Under the pieces are notes generated by a model. The model was given only the letters and a program-made list of their open reading frames with translations, was not told the DNA's origin and made no database searches. Below, one piece after another: positions 26,756 through 35,623 of a DNA stretch of 64,000 nt. A program made the translations under genes and the position numbers. The DNA is from Vibrionales bacterium SWAT-3. GTDB taxonomy: Bacteria > Pseudomonadota > Gammaproteobacteria > Enterobacterales > Vibrionaceae. Every line of letters starts with the position of its first letter. Positions within the stretch are counted from its first letter, which is position 1. The stretch is taken from contig AAZW01000008.1 in NCBI GenBank assembly GCA_000169995.1, positions 78,983-142,982 on the forward strand. Direction: 5' to 3'.

Positions 26756-27259
26756 TTAGTTACAGCCGCAGCCGCCACCGCCAACACCGCTGCCACCCAC
26801 AGAGCCTTGTTTATAGGCAAAGACTTTTTCAGAGAAAACATCGAATTCCGGTACTGGACCGCCCGGTTTCATCTCTTTTTGAGCTAGCGTCCCTTTCTCC
26901 CAAGGCTTTACCGGCTCAATGCCAAGAAATTCATCGACGAACGCCAACGCTGAAGGCTTGTTAGTCTCTTCTGGCGCTTTCTCTTTGATAACCAGCTGCT
27001 TTGCCTTTGGTGTAACCATGTCGATGTTGCGTCTTGTTGCGCTCTTGGTGATTTGGTTTGAGTGCGTGCCGCCACTGGAGTAAACCGTGCTAGAGATGAT
27101 CTCTTCTTCTACGATAGGACCATCGCTATTAGTGCTGTTATTACTGGTTTGCTGTTCAACGGGCTTTTTTCCTAAACCACTAAGGTCGAGTTCAAGAGCG
27201 GCATTTGCGGTCATTGGAATAGCAAGCAATCCAACAAGGGTGGCTTTCATCAACATCAC
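26756..27259 (-). CDS. DUF4266-type small exported protein ending in CGCN
   Basis: A 167-aa exported protein. The signal peptide (MKATLVGLLAIPMTANA) is followed by a low-complexity Ser/Thr/Glu linker of about 90 residues. The C-terminal DUF4266 segment has VKPWEKGTLAQKEM and ends in a glycine run and GGGGCGCN. The two near-terminal cysteines are its only ones. DUF4266 proteins are usually much shorter, so the linker is unusual. It has an ALELDL start after the signal peptide and no lipobox. The GTG at 27259 has GGGAG 7 bases upstream; ATG codons at 27256 and 27250 are alternatives. It overlaps the thioredoxin stop. It may be the substrate matured by this operon (inference). Confidence 0.82.
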   Translation of the reverse strand: MMLMKATLVGLLAIPMTANAALELDLSGLGKKPVEQQTSNNSTNSDGPIVEEEIISSTVYSSGGTHSNQITKSATRRNIDMVTPKAKQLVIKEKAPEETNKPSALAFVDEFLGIEPVKPWEKGTLAQKEMKPGGPVPEFDVFSEKVFAYKQGSVGGSGVGGGGCGCN

Positions 27260-27720
27260 AACTGCACTCCCATTTTCATTAGGTCATCAGTAATGACGTC
27301 GCCAATATGGTTGATTGCGCCAAAGCGAATCTTGATAACCTTGCCTTGGTAGATGTAATAAAGGGCAGGCATACCGATAGGTTTAAACTCTGCGATCAAT
27401 GCTTGCTCTGGATCGTTGACTACTGGGAATTCCAATCCGAGTTGCTTTTGAAACTCAAGACCAACTTCAACATCCTCATCGACATCAACACCTTTGAATG
27501 TCACGCCAGTGCCTTTAAGTTCTTTGTAGAGTTGGTTTACTTCTGGAAGCTCTTCACGGCAAGAAACGCACCACTCAGCAAAGAAGTCGACAATGGTGAG
27601 CTCCTCATTGTTGAGTTGCAGTTTCTTGATAACGTCTTGCGATAAAGCATCGCCTTCTTGATAAGCCATTGTAGGTAAGGAAAGGCACAGCGCCAATAAC
27701 GCTAGGGCTCGTGTAAACAT
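27256..27720 (-). CDS. Periplasmic TlpA-like thioredoxin, first gene of the DUF4266/DUF3570 operon
   Basis: A 154-aa exported thioredoxin-fold protein. The signal peptide is MFTRALALLALCLSLPTMA. The active site is AEWCVSCREELPE near residue 50, and the cis-proline loop is GMPALYYIY. WCVSC is the same active-site sequence as in the C-terminal domain of the DsbD encoded four genes later, so DsbD is its likely reductant. I take the ATG at 27720 because GGAG lies 6 bases upstream; an ATG 12 bp further up lacks a site. The gene starts 85 bp after tadG on the same strand, so some read-through from the Tad operon is possible. Confidence 0.88.
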   Translation of the reverse strand: MFTRALALLALCLSLPTMAYQEGDALSQDVIKKLQLNNEELTIVDFFAEWCVSCREELPEVNQLYKELKGTGVTFKGVDVDEDVEVGLEFQKQLGLEFPVVNDPEQALIAEFKPIGMPALYYIYQGKVIKIRFGAINHIGDVITDDLMKMGVQL

Positions 27721-27805
27721 GTTGTTCTCCATATTGTTTTTAATTTTTCTGTTTTAAATTCAATGCTTTAAATTTGGGGCTTTTGAATCAAACGCTTTGT
27801 TTGAA

Positions 27806-29011
27806 TTAGCGAGTGAGGTGGATGCTTGCCGAGTATTCAACCGCCAAAATGTCGGAGAAGTACTCGTTAAGTTGTGTCGTATTTGTGGCACTGAATACGC
27901 GCAAAGGGTTTCCTGCACAGTTCTCGAATTGAGTAATTCGAGATGGACTGACGCCATAGCCGATGAAATTCATTTCAATGCCGTATTGCTTGATAGCCGT
28001 AGTGCAGAACCCAGCGTTTACCAGTTGATTGAATGCGTCTCCTTCGTCTGCGCCATCGGTGAATAACACCAGTTTTCTTCTGGTCTCAGGTACAGAGCTA
28101 ACCTTCATTCCCCATGCTTGTTGCCAACTTGGGATAAGCTGCCTCACTCCCCAAACCAAACCTTGATAAGAGCGAGTTCCCCCGTTTGCAGTTAGGCTGT
28201 TTATCGAGTTTTGGACGCGGGAAAAGACGTTAGTCAACGGCAGCATTGGTGACTCTTGATTGCAGTCGCTTAACCACTTACTTGGCGGTGTAAACTTCAC
28301 AGGTCGCTCTGAATGCAACGTCGCGAGGTTATCCACGGTCAGCGACGCAGAGAAATCGCCATTACGATAGCTAAGTCCATCGATACAGTAGATTCCGGCT
28401 GTTTCTTCGGATAACCAGGGCGGGCGATGTGTTGCCACCCCAGAGTCAAAAGGAACGATAGAAATACTCACTGAATCCAAATCGTTAGCGTTATTGCTCT
28501 GAGATTGAATCGTATTCAATGCATTAGACAAAATGGATTTTAGTGACTGAATGTTTGGGCTCATGGAGCCAGATACGTCGAGCACTAGCACCAACTCTGT
28601 TGGAATCGCAGAGTGTTTGCTTTCAACCACCCCCTTAAAGCCACCACCTGTTGCAGTCACATTTTGGTCATAGCGTTCATAGTTGAAATGCGGTAGTAGC
28701 GGTGTAACGGAGTAACCTAGGCTAATTCGGCAGCCTTGGTTTTCTGGCGTTAATCCACTCACACCTTTCAGTGTCGGGTGATAGTAATCTTGGTATGCGC
28801 GCATCATTCTCGGAGTCGCCTCATCAGCAAAAGCACAAGCTAATGCGGCAGAGTCAGCGGCTTGCGCAGCTCGATTAGAAACCATCACTTGCGCCGATAT
28901 CATCAAAGTGCCGACGGCGATAAATAGTGCAGGGAGCAGTAGTGCAAGAAAGGAAAGGGTGATGGAACCCTTTTGCTGACGGGCTAGGCTGCTAAACATT
29001 GACTTAACCAT
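27806..29011 (-). CDS. tadG: TadG-like pseudopilin-type protein with von Willebrand A domain
   Basis: A 401-aa protein, last gene of the Tad operon. The N-terminus has a TadE/G-like stretch (QKGSITLSFLALLLPALFIAV) forming a single membrane helix. A VWA domain follows from about residue 138, with the metal-ion-dependent adhesion motif DVSGSMS and later FTDGADEGD. TadG is thought to anchor or present the pilus and contribute to adhesion. The start overlaps the tadF stop by 8 bp; a Met four codons later is an alternative. Only weak inverted repeats lie after its stop. Confidence 0.88.
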   Translation of the reverse strand: MVKSMFSSLARQQKGSITLSFLALLLPALFIAVGTLMISAQVMVSNRAAQAADSAALACAFADEATPRMMRAYQDYYHPTLKGVSGLTPENQGCRISLGYSVTPLLPHFNYERYDQNVTATGGGFKGVVESKHSAIPTELVLVLDVSGSMSPNIQSLKSILSNALNTIQSQSNNANDLDSVSISIVPFDSGVATHRPPWLSEETAGIYCIDGLSYRNGDFSASLTVDNLATLHSERPVKFTPPSKWLSDCNQESPMLPLTNVFSRVQNSINSLTANGGTRSYQGLVWGVRQLIPSWQQAWGMKVSSVPETRRKLVLFTDGADEGDAFNQLVNAGFCTTAIKQYGIEMNFIGYGVSPSRITQFENCAGNPLRVFSATNTTQLNEYFSDILAVEYSASIHLTR

Positions 29012-29564
29012 AGTGCTTACCTATCACTACAGATGAGCTCCTTAGGCTTTTTGGAAGATCGAGCCGTTCGTAGTCAAATGGTGTCTTTACGCATAAGGTC
29101 AGCTGAATCAAAGTAGATGGTGTTCCATCCAACGCAGGATCGCCGCTGCCTACAACGAGCATGTCCGTAAGCTGCTCAATCGGTGAATCACTTTGGCAGT
29201 TGCTTCCCGCGTAAAGACGTTTGTATTCCCACGTTGAAGTAGCAGTATCAAACACACGACTTTCAAGTAAAAGCCCAATATCGCCGCGGACAATGCTACT
29301 CGGCAGGTAACTTTCAGCGAGCACGAGTAATGGACCTTTAAGAGTCTCGGGTAAACCATTCTTACCTTGCTCTGGTTTGAGTTGAGTTGAAGAAATCGCA
29401 TTTACGAGGTTGTAGGTAACATTGTCTAACTGAGTCTGCATACTGAATAAGCGGTAGATAGCAACGAATCCCCACAGAATGATCATCATCGCGAGCACGA
29501 CAAACGGGAACTCAACTGCGGCTGAGCCCGCCTGTTTTTTGGTGTGTGTGTTATTAACCGTCAT
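29004..29564 (-). CDS. tadF: TadF minor pseudopilin-like protein
   Basis: A 186-aa protein with a short polar N-terminus followed by GSAAVEFPFVVLAMMIILWGF, a type IV pilin-like hydrophobic helix with the conserved Glu. The gene position between tadE and tadG and the length fit TadF. Pseudopilins of this type are processed by a prepilin peptidase and help Flp pilus assembly. The gene overlaps tadE by 11 bp and tadG by 8 bp. The C-terminal domain is periplasmic and carries two cysteines, possibly a disulfide. Confidence 0.85.
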   Translation of the reverse strand: MTVNNTHTKKQAGSAAVEFPFVVLAMMIILWGFVAIYRLFSMQTQLDNVTYNLVNAISSTQLKPEQGKNGLPETLKGPLLVLAESYLPSSIVRGDIGLLLESRVFDTATSTWEYKRLYAGSNCQSDSPIEQLTDMLVVGSGDPALDGTPSTLIQLTLCVKTPFDYERLDLPKSLRSSSVVIGKHYG

Positions 29565-29997
29565 AACTCACCAATACCTTTCTTTCCAAGACTGTCATTT
29601 TCCCGGTACGTTCTAAAAAGCGGGTTGAAAGGCTGGGCAGCAGAGCGAATGAAAATGCGTAAGACACCGTGTATTCCCCCAATACCGCTTTGCTTATCGG
29701 TGCCGCTTTCCTGTTAACTAAGTCCGGTAGGGTTTCAACGTACAAAGGTTGGGATAGCTTGATCTTGCTGCGATCGATCAGCGGGAACTTGTCGATAGTG
29801 TCGATGAAAACTTGGTTTGATATAGGACTAACTGGTCGAGTTTTGACTTCTCGAGCTCCTGCATGAACGGCAACATCGAAGATGATGTTGACTAGCAGTA
29901 GACGGCAGATCTCAAAGACCCCTAGTATCAGCAATAGAAACGGTAGGGTGATCATTAGAAACTCAACGCTATTCGCACCTTTCTGACGAGAGAGCAT
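29554..29997 (-). CDS. tadE: TadE minor pseudopilin-like protein
   Basis: A 147-aa protein with KGANSVEFLMITLPFLLLIL near the N-terminus, the TadE-like pilin signature including the Glu at position +5 after the cleavage region. A periplasmic domain follows. Its start overlaps the tadD stop by a single base (TAATG), and it overlaps tadF by 11 bp, so the three are translated together. Confidence 0.88.
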   Translation of the reverse strand: MLSRQKGANSVEFLMITLPFLLLILGVFEICRLLLVNIIFDVAVHAGAREVKTRPVSPISNQVFIDTIDKFPLIDRSKIKLSQPLYVETLPDLVNRKAAPISKAVLGEYTVSYAFSFALLPSLSTRFLERTGKMTVLERKVLVSYDG

Positions 29998-30737
29998 TAT
30001 TGTTCTCCTCGATCAGCGTGAGCGGCTAGGGCTTGGTAATACAGGCTATTGTTAGCGTATTCCGGTTGCGATAAGTGTTCACGAGCGATCGCTTTTGCAG
30101 ACTCGCTGTCGCCAGAAAGTGCGTAAGCCAACGCAAGGTTAAGCTGGAGTTTTACGCTCGCTTCGCCTCTGACAAAGATCGGGTACAGAATATGAATCCC
30201 TTGCTCTGGTTTACCATCGAGTATCCACGCCATAGCGAGGTTGTTTCGGTATTCGTTGCTTGAGGGCATTAAGCTAAGTGCATTTGAGTAACACTCTCTG
30301 GCTTTGGGATACTGCTTATTGAGCGAGTAACTGACTCCTAAGCTATTTTGAGCAACGTCATCGGAAGCTTCCAGTCGAACAGACTCTTCAAGAGCCGAGG
30401 TCGCTTGTTCAAGCTCTCCTAAAGCTAGCCATGAACGGCCTAACTCACGGTAAATCGCACTGGATTGATTAAGCTCGATAGCACGCTTTAAGTAATGCAG
30501 TGCTTCGTCATAACGACTGGCTTGATTGGCTGCGGAGCCCATCAACAGTAGTAACTGCGGGTCATTGGGTTTCGCTACCAACATTTTGCGATAGAGATCC
30601 ATGGCGCTCTCAGGCTTGCCGTTCATTAGCGCAACTTCAGCTACTTTCATGTCCTCTACGTGCTCATTTTGTGTTTTGTTTGTTGATTGGCACCCTGTGA
30701 GTATCGCAAGTAGGCAACATAGAATGGTGTGTCTCAT
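29997..30737 (-). CDS. tadD: TadD TPR lipoprotein of the Tad pilus
   Basis: A 246-aa protein with a lipoprotein signal (LLAILTGC, lipid-attached C16) and then about five tetratricopeptide repeats, for example KPNDPQLLLLMGSAANQASR and NSLGVSYSLNKQYPKAREC. TadD is believed to act as a pilotin or scaffold for secretin assembly in the outer membrane. The start overlaps tadC by 4 bp and the stop overlaps tadE by one base. Confidence 0.9.
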   Translation of the reverse strand: MRHTILCCLLAILTGCQSTNKTQNEHVEDMKVAEVALMNGKPESAMDLYRKMLVAKPNDPQLLLLMGSAANQASRYDEALHYLKRAIELNQSSAIYRELGRSWLALGELEQATSALEESVRLEASDDVAQNSLGVSYSLNKQYPKARECYSNALSLMPSSNEYRNNLAMAWILDGKPEQGIHILYPIFVRGEASVKLQLNLALAYALSGDSESAKAIAREHLSQPEYANNSLYYQALAAHADRGEQ

Positions 30738-31585
30738 ATTCCCCCCAATGTTTGCATTAAATTAAGCATAATTGGTGCAATGATGATGGCGACTACTGGC
30801 AACATAATAAAGACCACTAAAGGGAACGACATTTTTGCTGGTATTTTTCCGACCCACTCCTCCAGTTCGAGAAAGTAGTATTGACGGCTATCCGAAGCGA
30901 TAAGCTTAAGTGCGTCAGCAAGCGGTGTACCGTATTGAAGTGCTTGATTCATCGTGGTGACGACATTGTTGATGTCAGGCAATTGTACGCGTTTGTCTAA
31001 GTTGTTAAGTGCCGTTTGTGGTGAATCGAGAACCGATATCTCTGTCGCGGTTAACAGCCACTCGCGTGACAATGCAGGAGAGATCGAACGCATCTCTTCA
31101 CCAACACAGCGGAATACGGATTCGAGTGTTAAACCTGATGCGACACAGATCACCATCAAATCAATTGCGTCAGGCACGACACGACTAATTTGCATTAGCA
31201 CTTGGTTTACCCACCAATCGAGAATCCGATCGATAAGAATACCGGTGACGATGGCGATGGCGATACATTCCGCTATTGAGTACACGTCTGACTCCGAGAT
31301 TTGAGTCATGTGCCAAATCATGGCGCCAATGGTCATTAGGGTGAACCTTATTACGAGAAAATAAGTTTCTGCATTTGGTGACCCTAAACCAATTAGGGTC
31401 AGCTTTCGACGTCGAGATTCTTGACCCTGAAAGCCCCAATCGCTTGAGGTTGTTGAGTATTTATTAGAATAAGCAGAAACAGACATGAGCCTATTTTTGA
31501 CGATATCTCGTTTAAATGAATAAAGGTGTGCAATCAGGGCCAGTAGTAGTCCTGTCCCTATCATCAATGAGGCAAAGTAGGTCAT
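30734..31585 (-). CDS. tadC: TadC inner-membrane platform protein
   Basis: A 283-aa integral membrane protein of the GspF/TadC family. Hydrophobic helices lie at about residues 5-20, 78-120 and 250-280, around a cytoplasmic T2SSF domain (DAIDLMVICVASGLTLESVF). With TadB it forms the membrane platform on which the TadA ATPase acts. Start and stop both overlap neighbours by 4 bp. Confidence 0.93.
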   Translation of the reverse strand: MTYFASLMIGTGLLLALIAHLYSFKRDIVKNRLMSVSAYSNKYSTTSSDWGFQGQESRRRKLTLIGLGSPNAETYFLVIRFTLMTIGAMIWHMTQISESDVYSIAECIAIAIVTGILIDRILDWWVNQVLMQISRVVPDAIDLMVICVASGLTLESVFRCVGEEMRSISPALSREWLLTATEISVLDSPQTALNNLDKRVQLPDINNVVTTMNQALQYGTPLADALKLIASDSRQYYFLELEEWVGKIPAKMSFPLVVFIMLPVVAIIIAPIMLNLMQTLGGI

Positions 31586-32490
31586 GAAGAGAACCTTTTA
31601 TTGCGTGTTAAGGAGTTTAGAATCAAGGTGCCAAAACAGATGCTACTCAAAACGTAAATAAGTACATTTTGTCCCGATTCAGTATTGATCAATCGATCGG
31701 CCATTGTGGGTTCTATCCAAGCTATGCTTCCAATTAAGCCGATGGGTAATAGAGATAAAAATAGAGCAGTCATTCGAGGCTCAGAGGTTAGGCTTTTAAC
31801 CTTTTTTCTCATCGCTCGGTTGTCATGCATCGTCCGACTCAAGCCTTGAAGAATGTCACGTAGTTGACCACCATTCGACTGATTGAGGATGAGAGCAACA
31901 GAGAAATAACGAAAGCTATGGTAAGGAAGCCGAATACACGCGTCCTCTAACGTGTCTCTTAAGCTAAGCCCAAGCGCCAAGTTGTCACGAATATATGAGA
32001 ACTCACGACCGAGTAACCCCTGTTCATTTTGCGCGACTTGGTCGATAGCTTGAGGAACAGATAAGCCTGCAGAAACGGCTCTAGAAATTAAACCAAGCAC
32101 ACTGATAATGCTTTTCTCGAATTCTTCTACTTGCAATTTACGGCGGTAGAAAACCAAAGCGAAGAAACAAGTGAGCCATAAACCGGCAACAGCAATTACC
32201 TGGTAGTAAAGGGCTACCTTTGGCAAAAAAGCATGGCTTGCAATTGGAAAGCCAATCGCAGTAAGAATAATAAACCCCTTGTCTGAGGTGCAGAGTAAGG
32301 CATTGATTCTTCGAAATAGCGCATATAGTTTATTAGAACGTATATGGTCGTCTTTTTTTATCGAGATGCTAGATGCCTGTTGCTGACAGCTGACAAGCTG
32401 TAATCGTTTATTGACGTTGGCATGTCTCGCTCGACGCCTCAACAATATGAGGCTTAGTAATGTGCTTAGTACTACTAGAACTAGGATCAT
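31582..32490 (-). CDS. tadB: TadB inner-membrane platform protein
   Basis: A 302-aa integral membrane protein of the same T2SSF family as TadC. An N-terminal helix (ILVLVVLSTLLSLILL) is followed by a basic cytoplasmic stretch, two central helices, a domain with RAVSAGLSVPQAIDQVAQ, and two C-terminal helices. It pairs with TadC. It overlaps tadA and tadC by 4 bp each. Confidence 0.93.
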   Translation of the reverse strand: MILVLVVLSTLLSLILLRRRARHANVNKRLQLVSCQQQASSISIKKDDHIRSNKLYALFRRINALLCTSDKGFIILTAIGFPIASHAFLPKVALYYQVIAVAGLWLTCFFALVFYRRKLQVEEFEKSIISVLGLISRAVSAGLSVPQAIDQVAQNEQGLLGREFSYIRDNLALGLSLRDTLEDACIRLPYHSFRYFSVALILNQSNGGQLRDILQGLSRTMHDNRAMRKKVKSLTSEPRMTALFLSLLPIGLIGSIAWIEPTMADRLINTESGQNVLIYVLSSICFGTLILNSLTRNKRFSS

Positions 32491-33836
32491 ACGACGTCGA
32501 CCTCCATCGCAGCTCTTAGTTGTTTATCTAGCTGGTGGTGTCTGACTTTCTCGTTGAAGTGAGGGACACATCTAGCACTTTTGTAGCACCCTATAATGTT
32601 TCCTTGTTGATCCTCAGACAATGCATCAAAGGTAAAAAGGTCATGAGTAATGTATTGTTCGCTTTCAATACCCTGTACTTCTGTTATTGAAACAATACGC
32701 CTTTTCCCATCACGCATTCGCTCAACTTGGATTACGACATCAATGGTGTCAGCGATTTGGCGGCGTAGCGCGAAGAGCGGTAAAGTGGCTTGGCTCATCA
32801 TCAACATGTTTTCCATTCGAACCAGAGCATCTGCCGCCGAGTTAGCGTGCAGTGTACACAGAGAACCATCGTGGCCTGTGTTCATCGCTTGCATCATCTC
32901 AAAGGCCTCATCACCACGAACTTCGCCTAAAATGATGCGATCTGGTCGCATACGCAATGCATTCCTGACCAATTCTCGCTGGGTAATCGGTGTTAAACCT
33001 TCTGCGTTGGCTGGGCGAGTTTCTGCACGTACTACATGTGGTTGTTGCAATCGCAGTTCAGCAGTGTCTTCAATGGTAATGATGCGTTCTTGAGGTGGAA
33101 TGCTAAAAGACATCGCATTCAGCAATGTGGTTTTACCTGCGCCTGTGCCACCGGCAACAAGAACGTTAAGACGAGAGCGAACGATGATATCGATTAACTT
33201 AACCATTGATTTTGACATCGCTCCGAGGCCTTCTAACTGAGCCAATGAGAGTTTATTCTCATTGAATTTTCGGATTGAAATATACGTCCCATCGAGCGCT
33301 AAGGGTGGAATCATCACATTGACACGACTGCCATCATCCAGTCTTGCATCGACTAATGGATTCGATTCATCAATTCGCCTACCCACCTTGCTCACGATAC
33401 GTCGTGCTAAGTTGAGCAGCTGCTCTTCATTACGAAATTGAACCGTGGTTTTTTGCAGTTTGCCGGAACGTTCTACGTAAACTTCGCGGTAACCATTGAC
33501 CATAATGTCTGTGACCGTTTGGTCTTCAATTAAAGGCTGAAGCGGTCCCAAACCTAAAAATTCATGCAGCAGTTGTTCTACAGAATGAGTCACATCACCG
33601 TGGCCTAATGGCAATTGCTTGGAGACCACTATTTCCGACACGAGTTCAGCAATTCGGGCCTCTAGAGCTGACGTACTTAAGCTGACTACAACCGATGGAT
33701 CGATGGCCTTGATAACCTCTTCGTGAATAACATGGTAGTGCTCACGTATGGAAGGTGTCGAGGTTACGCTAGATTGATTTATTCGTGCGCCACCGTTTAC
33801 ATCTTGTTCAATGACCTGAGGGTTCTGACCAAACAT
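32487..33836 (-). CDS. tadA: TadA/CpaF secretion ATPase of the Tad pilus
   Basis: A 449-aa secretion ATPase that powers extension and probably retraction of Flp pili. Walker A is GGTGAGKTT, followed by IITIEDTAEL (Asp box), LRMRPDRIILGEVRG (Walker B) and TGHDGSLCTLHANSA (His box). I choose the ATG at 33836, which overlaps the tadZ stop as TAATG and has AGAGG 6 bases upstream. An in-frame ATG at 33854 would add six residues and has no clear site. Confidence 0.95.
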   Translation of the reverse strand: MFGQNPQVIEQDVNGGARINQSSVTSTPSIREHYHVIHEEVIKAIDPSVVVSLSTSALEARIAELVSEIVVSKQLPLGHGDVTHSVEQLLHEFLGLGPLQPLIEDQTVTDIMVNGYREVYVERSGKLQKTTVQFRNEEQLLNLARRIVSKVGRRIDESNPLVDARLDDGSRVNVMIPPLALDGTYISIRKFNENKLSLAQLEGLGAMSKSMVKLIDIIVRSRLNVLVAGGTGAGKTTLLNAMSFSIPPQERIITIEDTAELRLQQPHVVRAETRPANAEGLTPITQRELVRNALRMRPDRIILGEVRGDEAFEMMQAMNTGHDGSLCTLHANSAADALVRMENMLMMSQATLPLFALRRQIADTIDVVIQVERMRDGKRRIVSITEVQGIESEQYITHDLFTFDALSEDQQGNIIGCYKSARCVPHFNEKVRHHQLDKQLRAAMEVDVV

Positions 33837-34996
33837 TATGCACCTCTCTTCCAAAAGCGGCGACTGCTCTGAGGCACTTCACCGATGATCAACTCGATGA
33901 GAGAATTGAACGCAAGCTTAGCCTTTTTATTGCCTTTGTGAGCAGGGTGTCCGAGTGATGAGTTACCTATAAAGTGGTTAGGTAAAAACGGAATGATAAT
34001 ATCGATTTTGACGCCTAATGATTTTTGTACGTCCTTTACAGAAATCATTGATGCAGAGTCTGATTTACAATGATTCAGAATCACTATCGTCTGTGAAGAG
34101 GACGGCTCCTGCAGTCGCTTTATAATTTGGCCAGCGTTGCGAATAGCACCCAGTGTTGGTTCAACAACAATGACTCTTATATCGGCGCTTTTCAGCGCGT
34201 TGAAGCCAACTTGATCACGTAAGGAGTAAGTTGGGATATCCATTACGAGGTAGTCTGCTTTTTGTATGCAAAACTGGGTAAATTGGTCCAAAGCACTCTT
34301 TTGTGGCCAAAATGGCGCGGCATCTAGAGGTTGGTAGCCAGTAAAGAGAGTATGTTTTTCATCCACACTGATCCCGCAGCGCTCGAATACAAGTGGTTCA
34401 AGTCTTTCTGGATATTGTAAAAGCTCTATTAATGCTGGGTTCCCTTCAACATTGAGTAGTAGATCCAAATCGCCCATTGAAAAGTCGAGGTCTAGGCAAG
34501 CGACTTGCTTACCTAGTTCGGCCAGTTGTTGAGAAAGCGTTGCGGTAATAGTGCTGCTACCTGCGCCCCCTTTGGTACTGACAACCGAGATGACTTTTTC
34601 ATTGCGTTTCCCGTTACTGTTTTGCAAGGCCGTAAAGGAAACGTGTTCTAAGTCTTGCGTCGTCACAGGAGGTACTAAGTAGTCACTCGCGCCTGATGCC
34701 AGCATGCCACGGTAAATGAAAATTTCATTGGATTGCCCAATCACAATAATTTGGCACCCTGTACGCTTAATTAAGCGTTGCACCGCCTGTTTCGATTCTG
34801 CTAACTCACAACTCATCACGTCGAGAAATACAGTTGTGATACCATGTTTTAGGACCTGTCGTACTACCTCATCCTCTTGATTGGAAGAGGTGATAATGTG
34901 GTTAATACCAAAGTCACTCAATGTAGCTTTAAGCGATAGGGTGTCGAGTTGCTCGGACGCAGCGATGAGTACCGTTAACTGGTGTACTTTATTCAT
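33836..34996 (-). CDS. tadZ: TadZ/CpaE localisation ATPase-like protein
   Basis: A 386-aa protein with an N-terminal receiver-like domain (about residues 1-125) and a C-terminal MinD/ParA-like domain. The deviant P-loop is STKGGAGSSTITATLSQQ; Ser replaces the lysine next to the Thr, as is common in TadZ. DLDFSMGDLDLLL follows. TadZ places the Tad machine in the cell, often at a pole. The start overlaps the cpaD stop by 4 bp. Confidence 0.9.
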   Translation of the reverse strand: MNKVHQLTVLIAASEQLDTLSLKATLSDFGINHIITSSNQEDEVVRQVLKHGITTVFLDVMSCELAESKQAVQRLIKRTGCQIIVIGQSNEIFIYRGMLASGASDYLVPPVTTQDLEHVSFTALQNSNGKRNEKVISVVSTKGGAGSSTITATLSQQLAELGKQVACLDLDFSMGDLDLLLNVEGNPALIELLQYPERLEPLVFERCGISVDEKHTLFTGYQPLDAAPFWPQKSALDQFTQFCIQKADYLVMDIPTYSLRDQVGFNALKSADIRVIVVEPTLGAIRNAGQIIKRLQEPSSSQTIVILNHCKSDSASMISVKDVQKSLGVKIDIIIPFLPNHFIGNSSLGHPAHKGNKKAKLAFNSLIELIIGEVPQSSRRFWKRGA

Positions 34997-35616
34997 AGCG
35001 AGCCCCCTAGCGTGTTCGTCGAAGAGCCATTAATTGTTTGTTGGTTTTGGGCTGGTGGAGCCAAGTAGTTCTCGATACTAGAGACAGCTTTTTGTCCTTG
35101 AGTACCACTGATCGGTTGACCAACGATCAGATCTTTAGGGTTGGCGACCATTTGCGCAAGCGCATTGGCATTGGCACACCCAAAATTGCGCTGTGTGCGG
35201 TAGGCGTTGACTGTGGTTCTTGGCGTTTTACCCGCGTCACAGGCTGTGACTTTGGCGCGGTAAGACTCAACTAAAATGGTGATGTCGCCTTTACCTTCTG
35301 TAGCCTCGTCTGCTACCCAAATTTGTGATGGATAGAGGCCTGATTCGATCAGGTGAAGCCTTACTTTCTCTATCTGACTTTCACCTTTCAGCGTTGTTTT
35401 TGTTATTTTGACCATCAAGTTATTTAATGCACCTCGGCGAGACATGAAATCAGAAATATCCGCCTTTTCCTGATCTGACAGGACTTTTCCTGAAAGCGTT
35501 AGAGAGAACTTGTTTGTAACCGACACCACATCGACCGATGGTTGCTGAGTGGTTGGCGTAGGTGCGCATCCCGCAAACATAAATAGGGCAGGGAGTAATA
35601 AGGATAATTTGTTCAT
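34993..35616 (-). CDS. cpaD: CpaD-family Tad pilus lipoprotein
   Basis: A 207-aa lipoprotein with signal MNKLSLLLPALFMFAGC. The C-terminal half has NFGCANANALAQMVANPKDL, the hallmark of the CpaD family. CpaD proteins are outer-membrane partners of the Tad secretin. I choose the ATG at 35616, which has GAGG 6 bases upstream and a proper lipoprotein signal. An upstream in-frame start would overlap cpaC by over 100 bp and hide the signal. It lies 7 bp after the cpaC stop. Confidence 0.88.
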   Translation of the reverse strand: MNKLSLLLPALFMFAGCAPTPTTQQPSVDVVSVTNKFSLTLSGKVLSDQEKADISDFMSRRGALNNLMVKITKTTLKGESQIEKVRLHLIESGLYPSQIWVADEATEGKGDITILVESYRAKVTACDAGKTPRTTVNAYRTQRNFGCANANALAQMVANPKDLIVGQPISGTQGQKAVSSIENYLAPPAQNQQTINGSSTNTLGGSL

Positions 35617-35623
35617 GATGTCC

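Noticed and set aside
27788..27805. Inverted repeat TCAAAC/GTTTGA after tadG as a terminator
   Set aside because: The stem is short and A+T-rich and no T-run follows on the minus strand, so it cannot be supported as the end of the Tad transcript.
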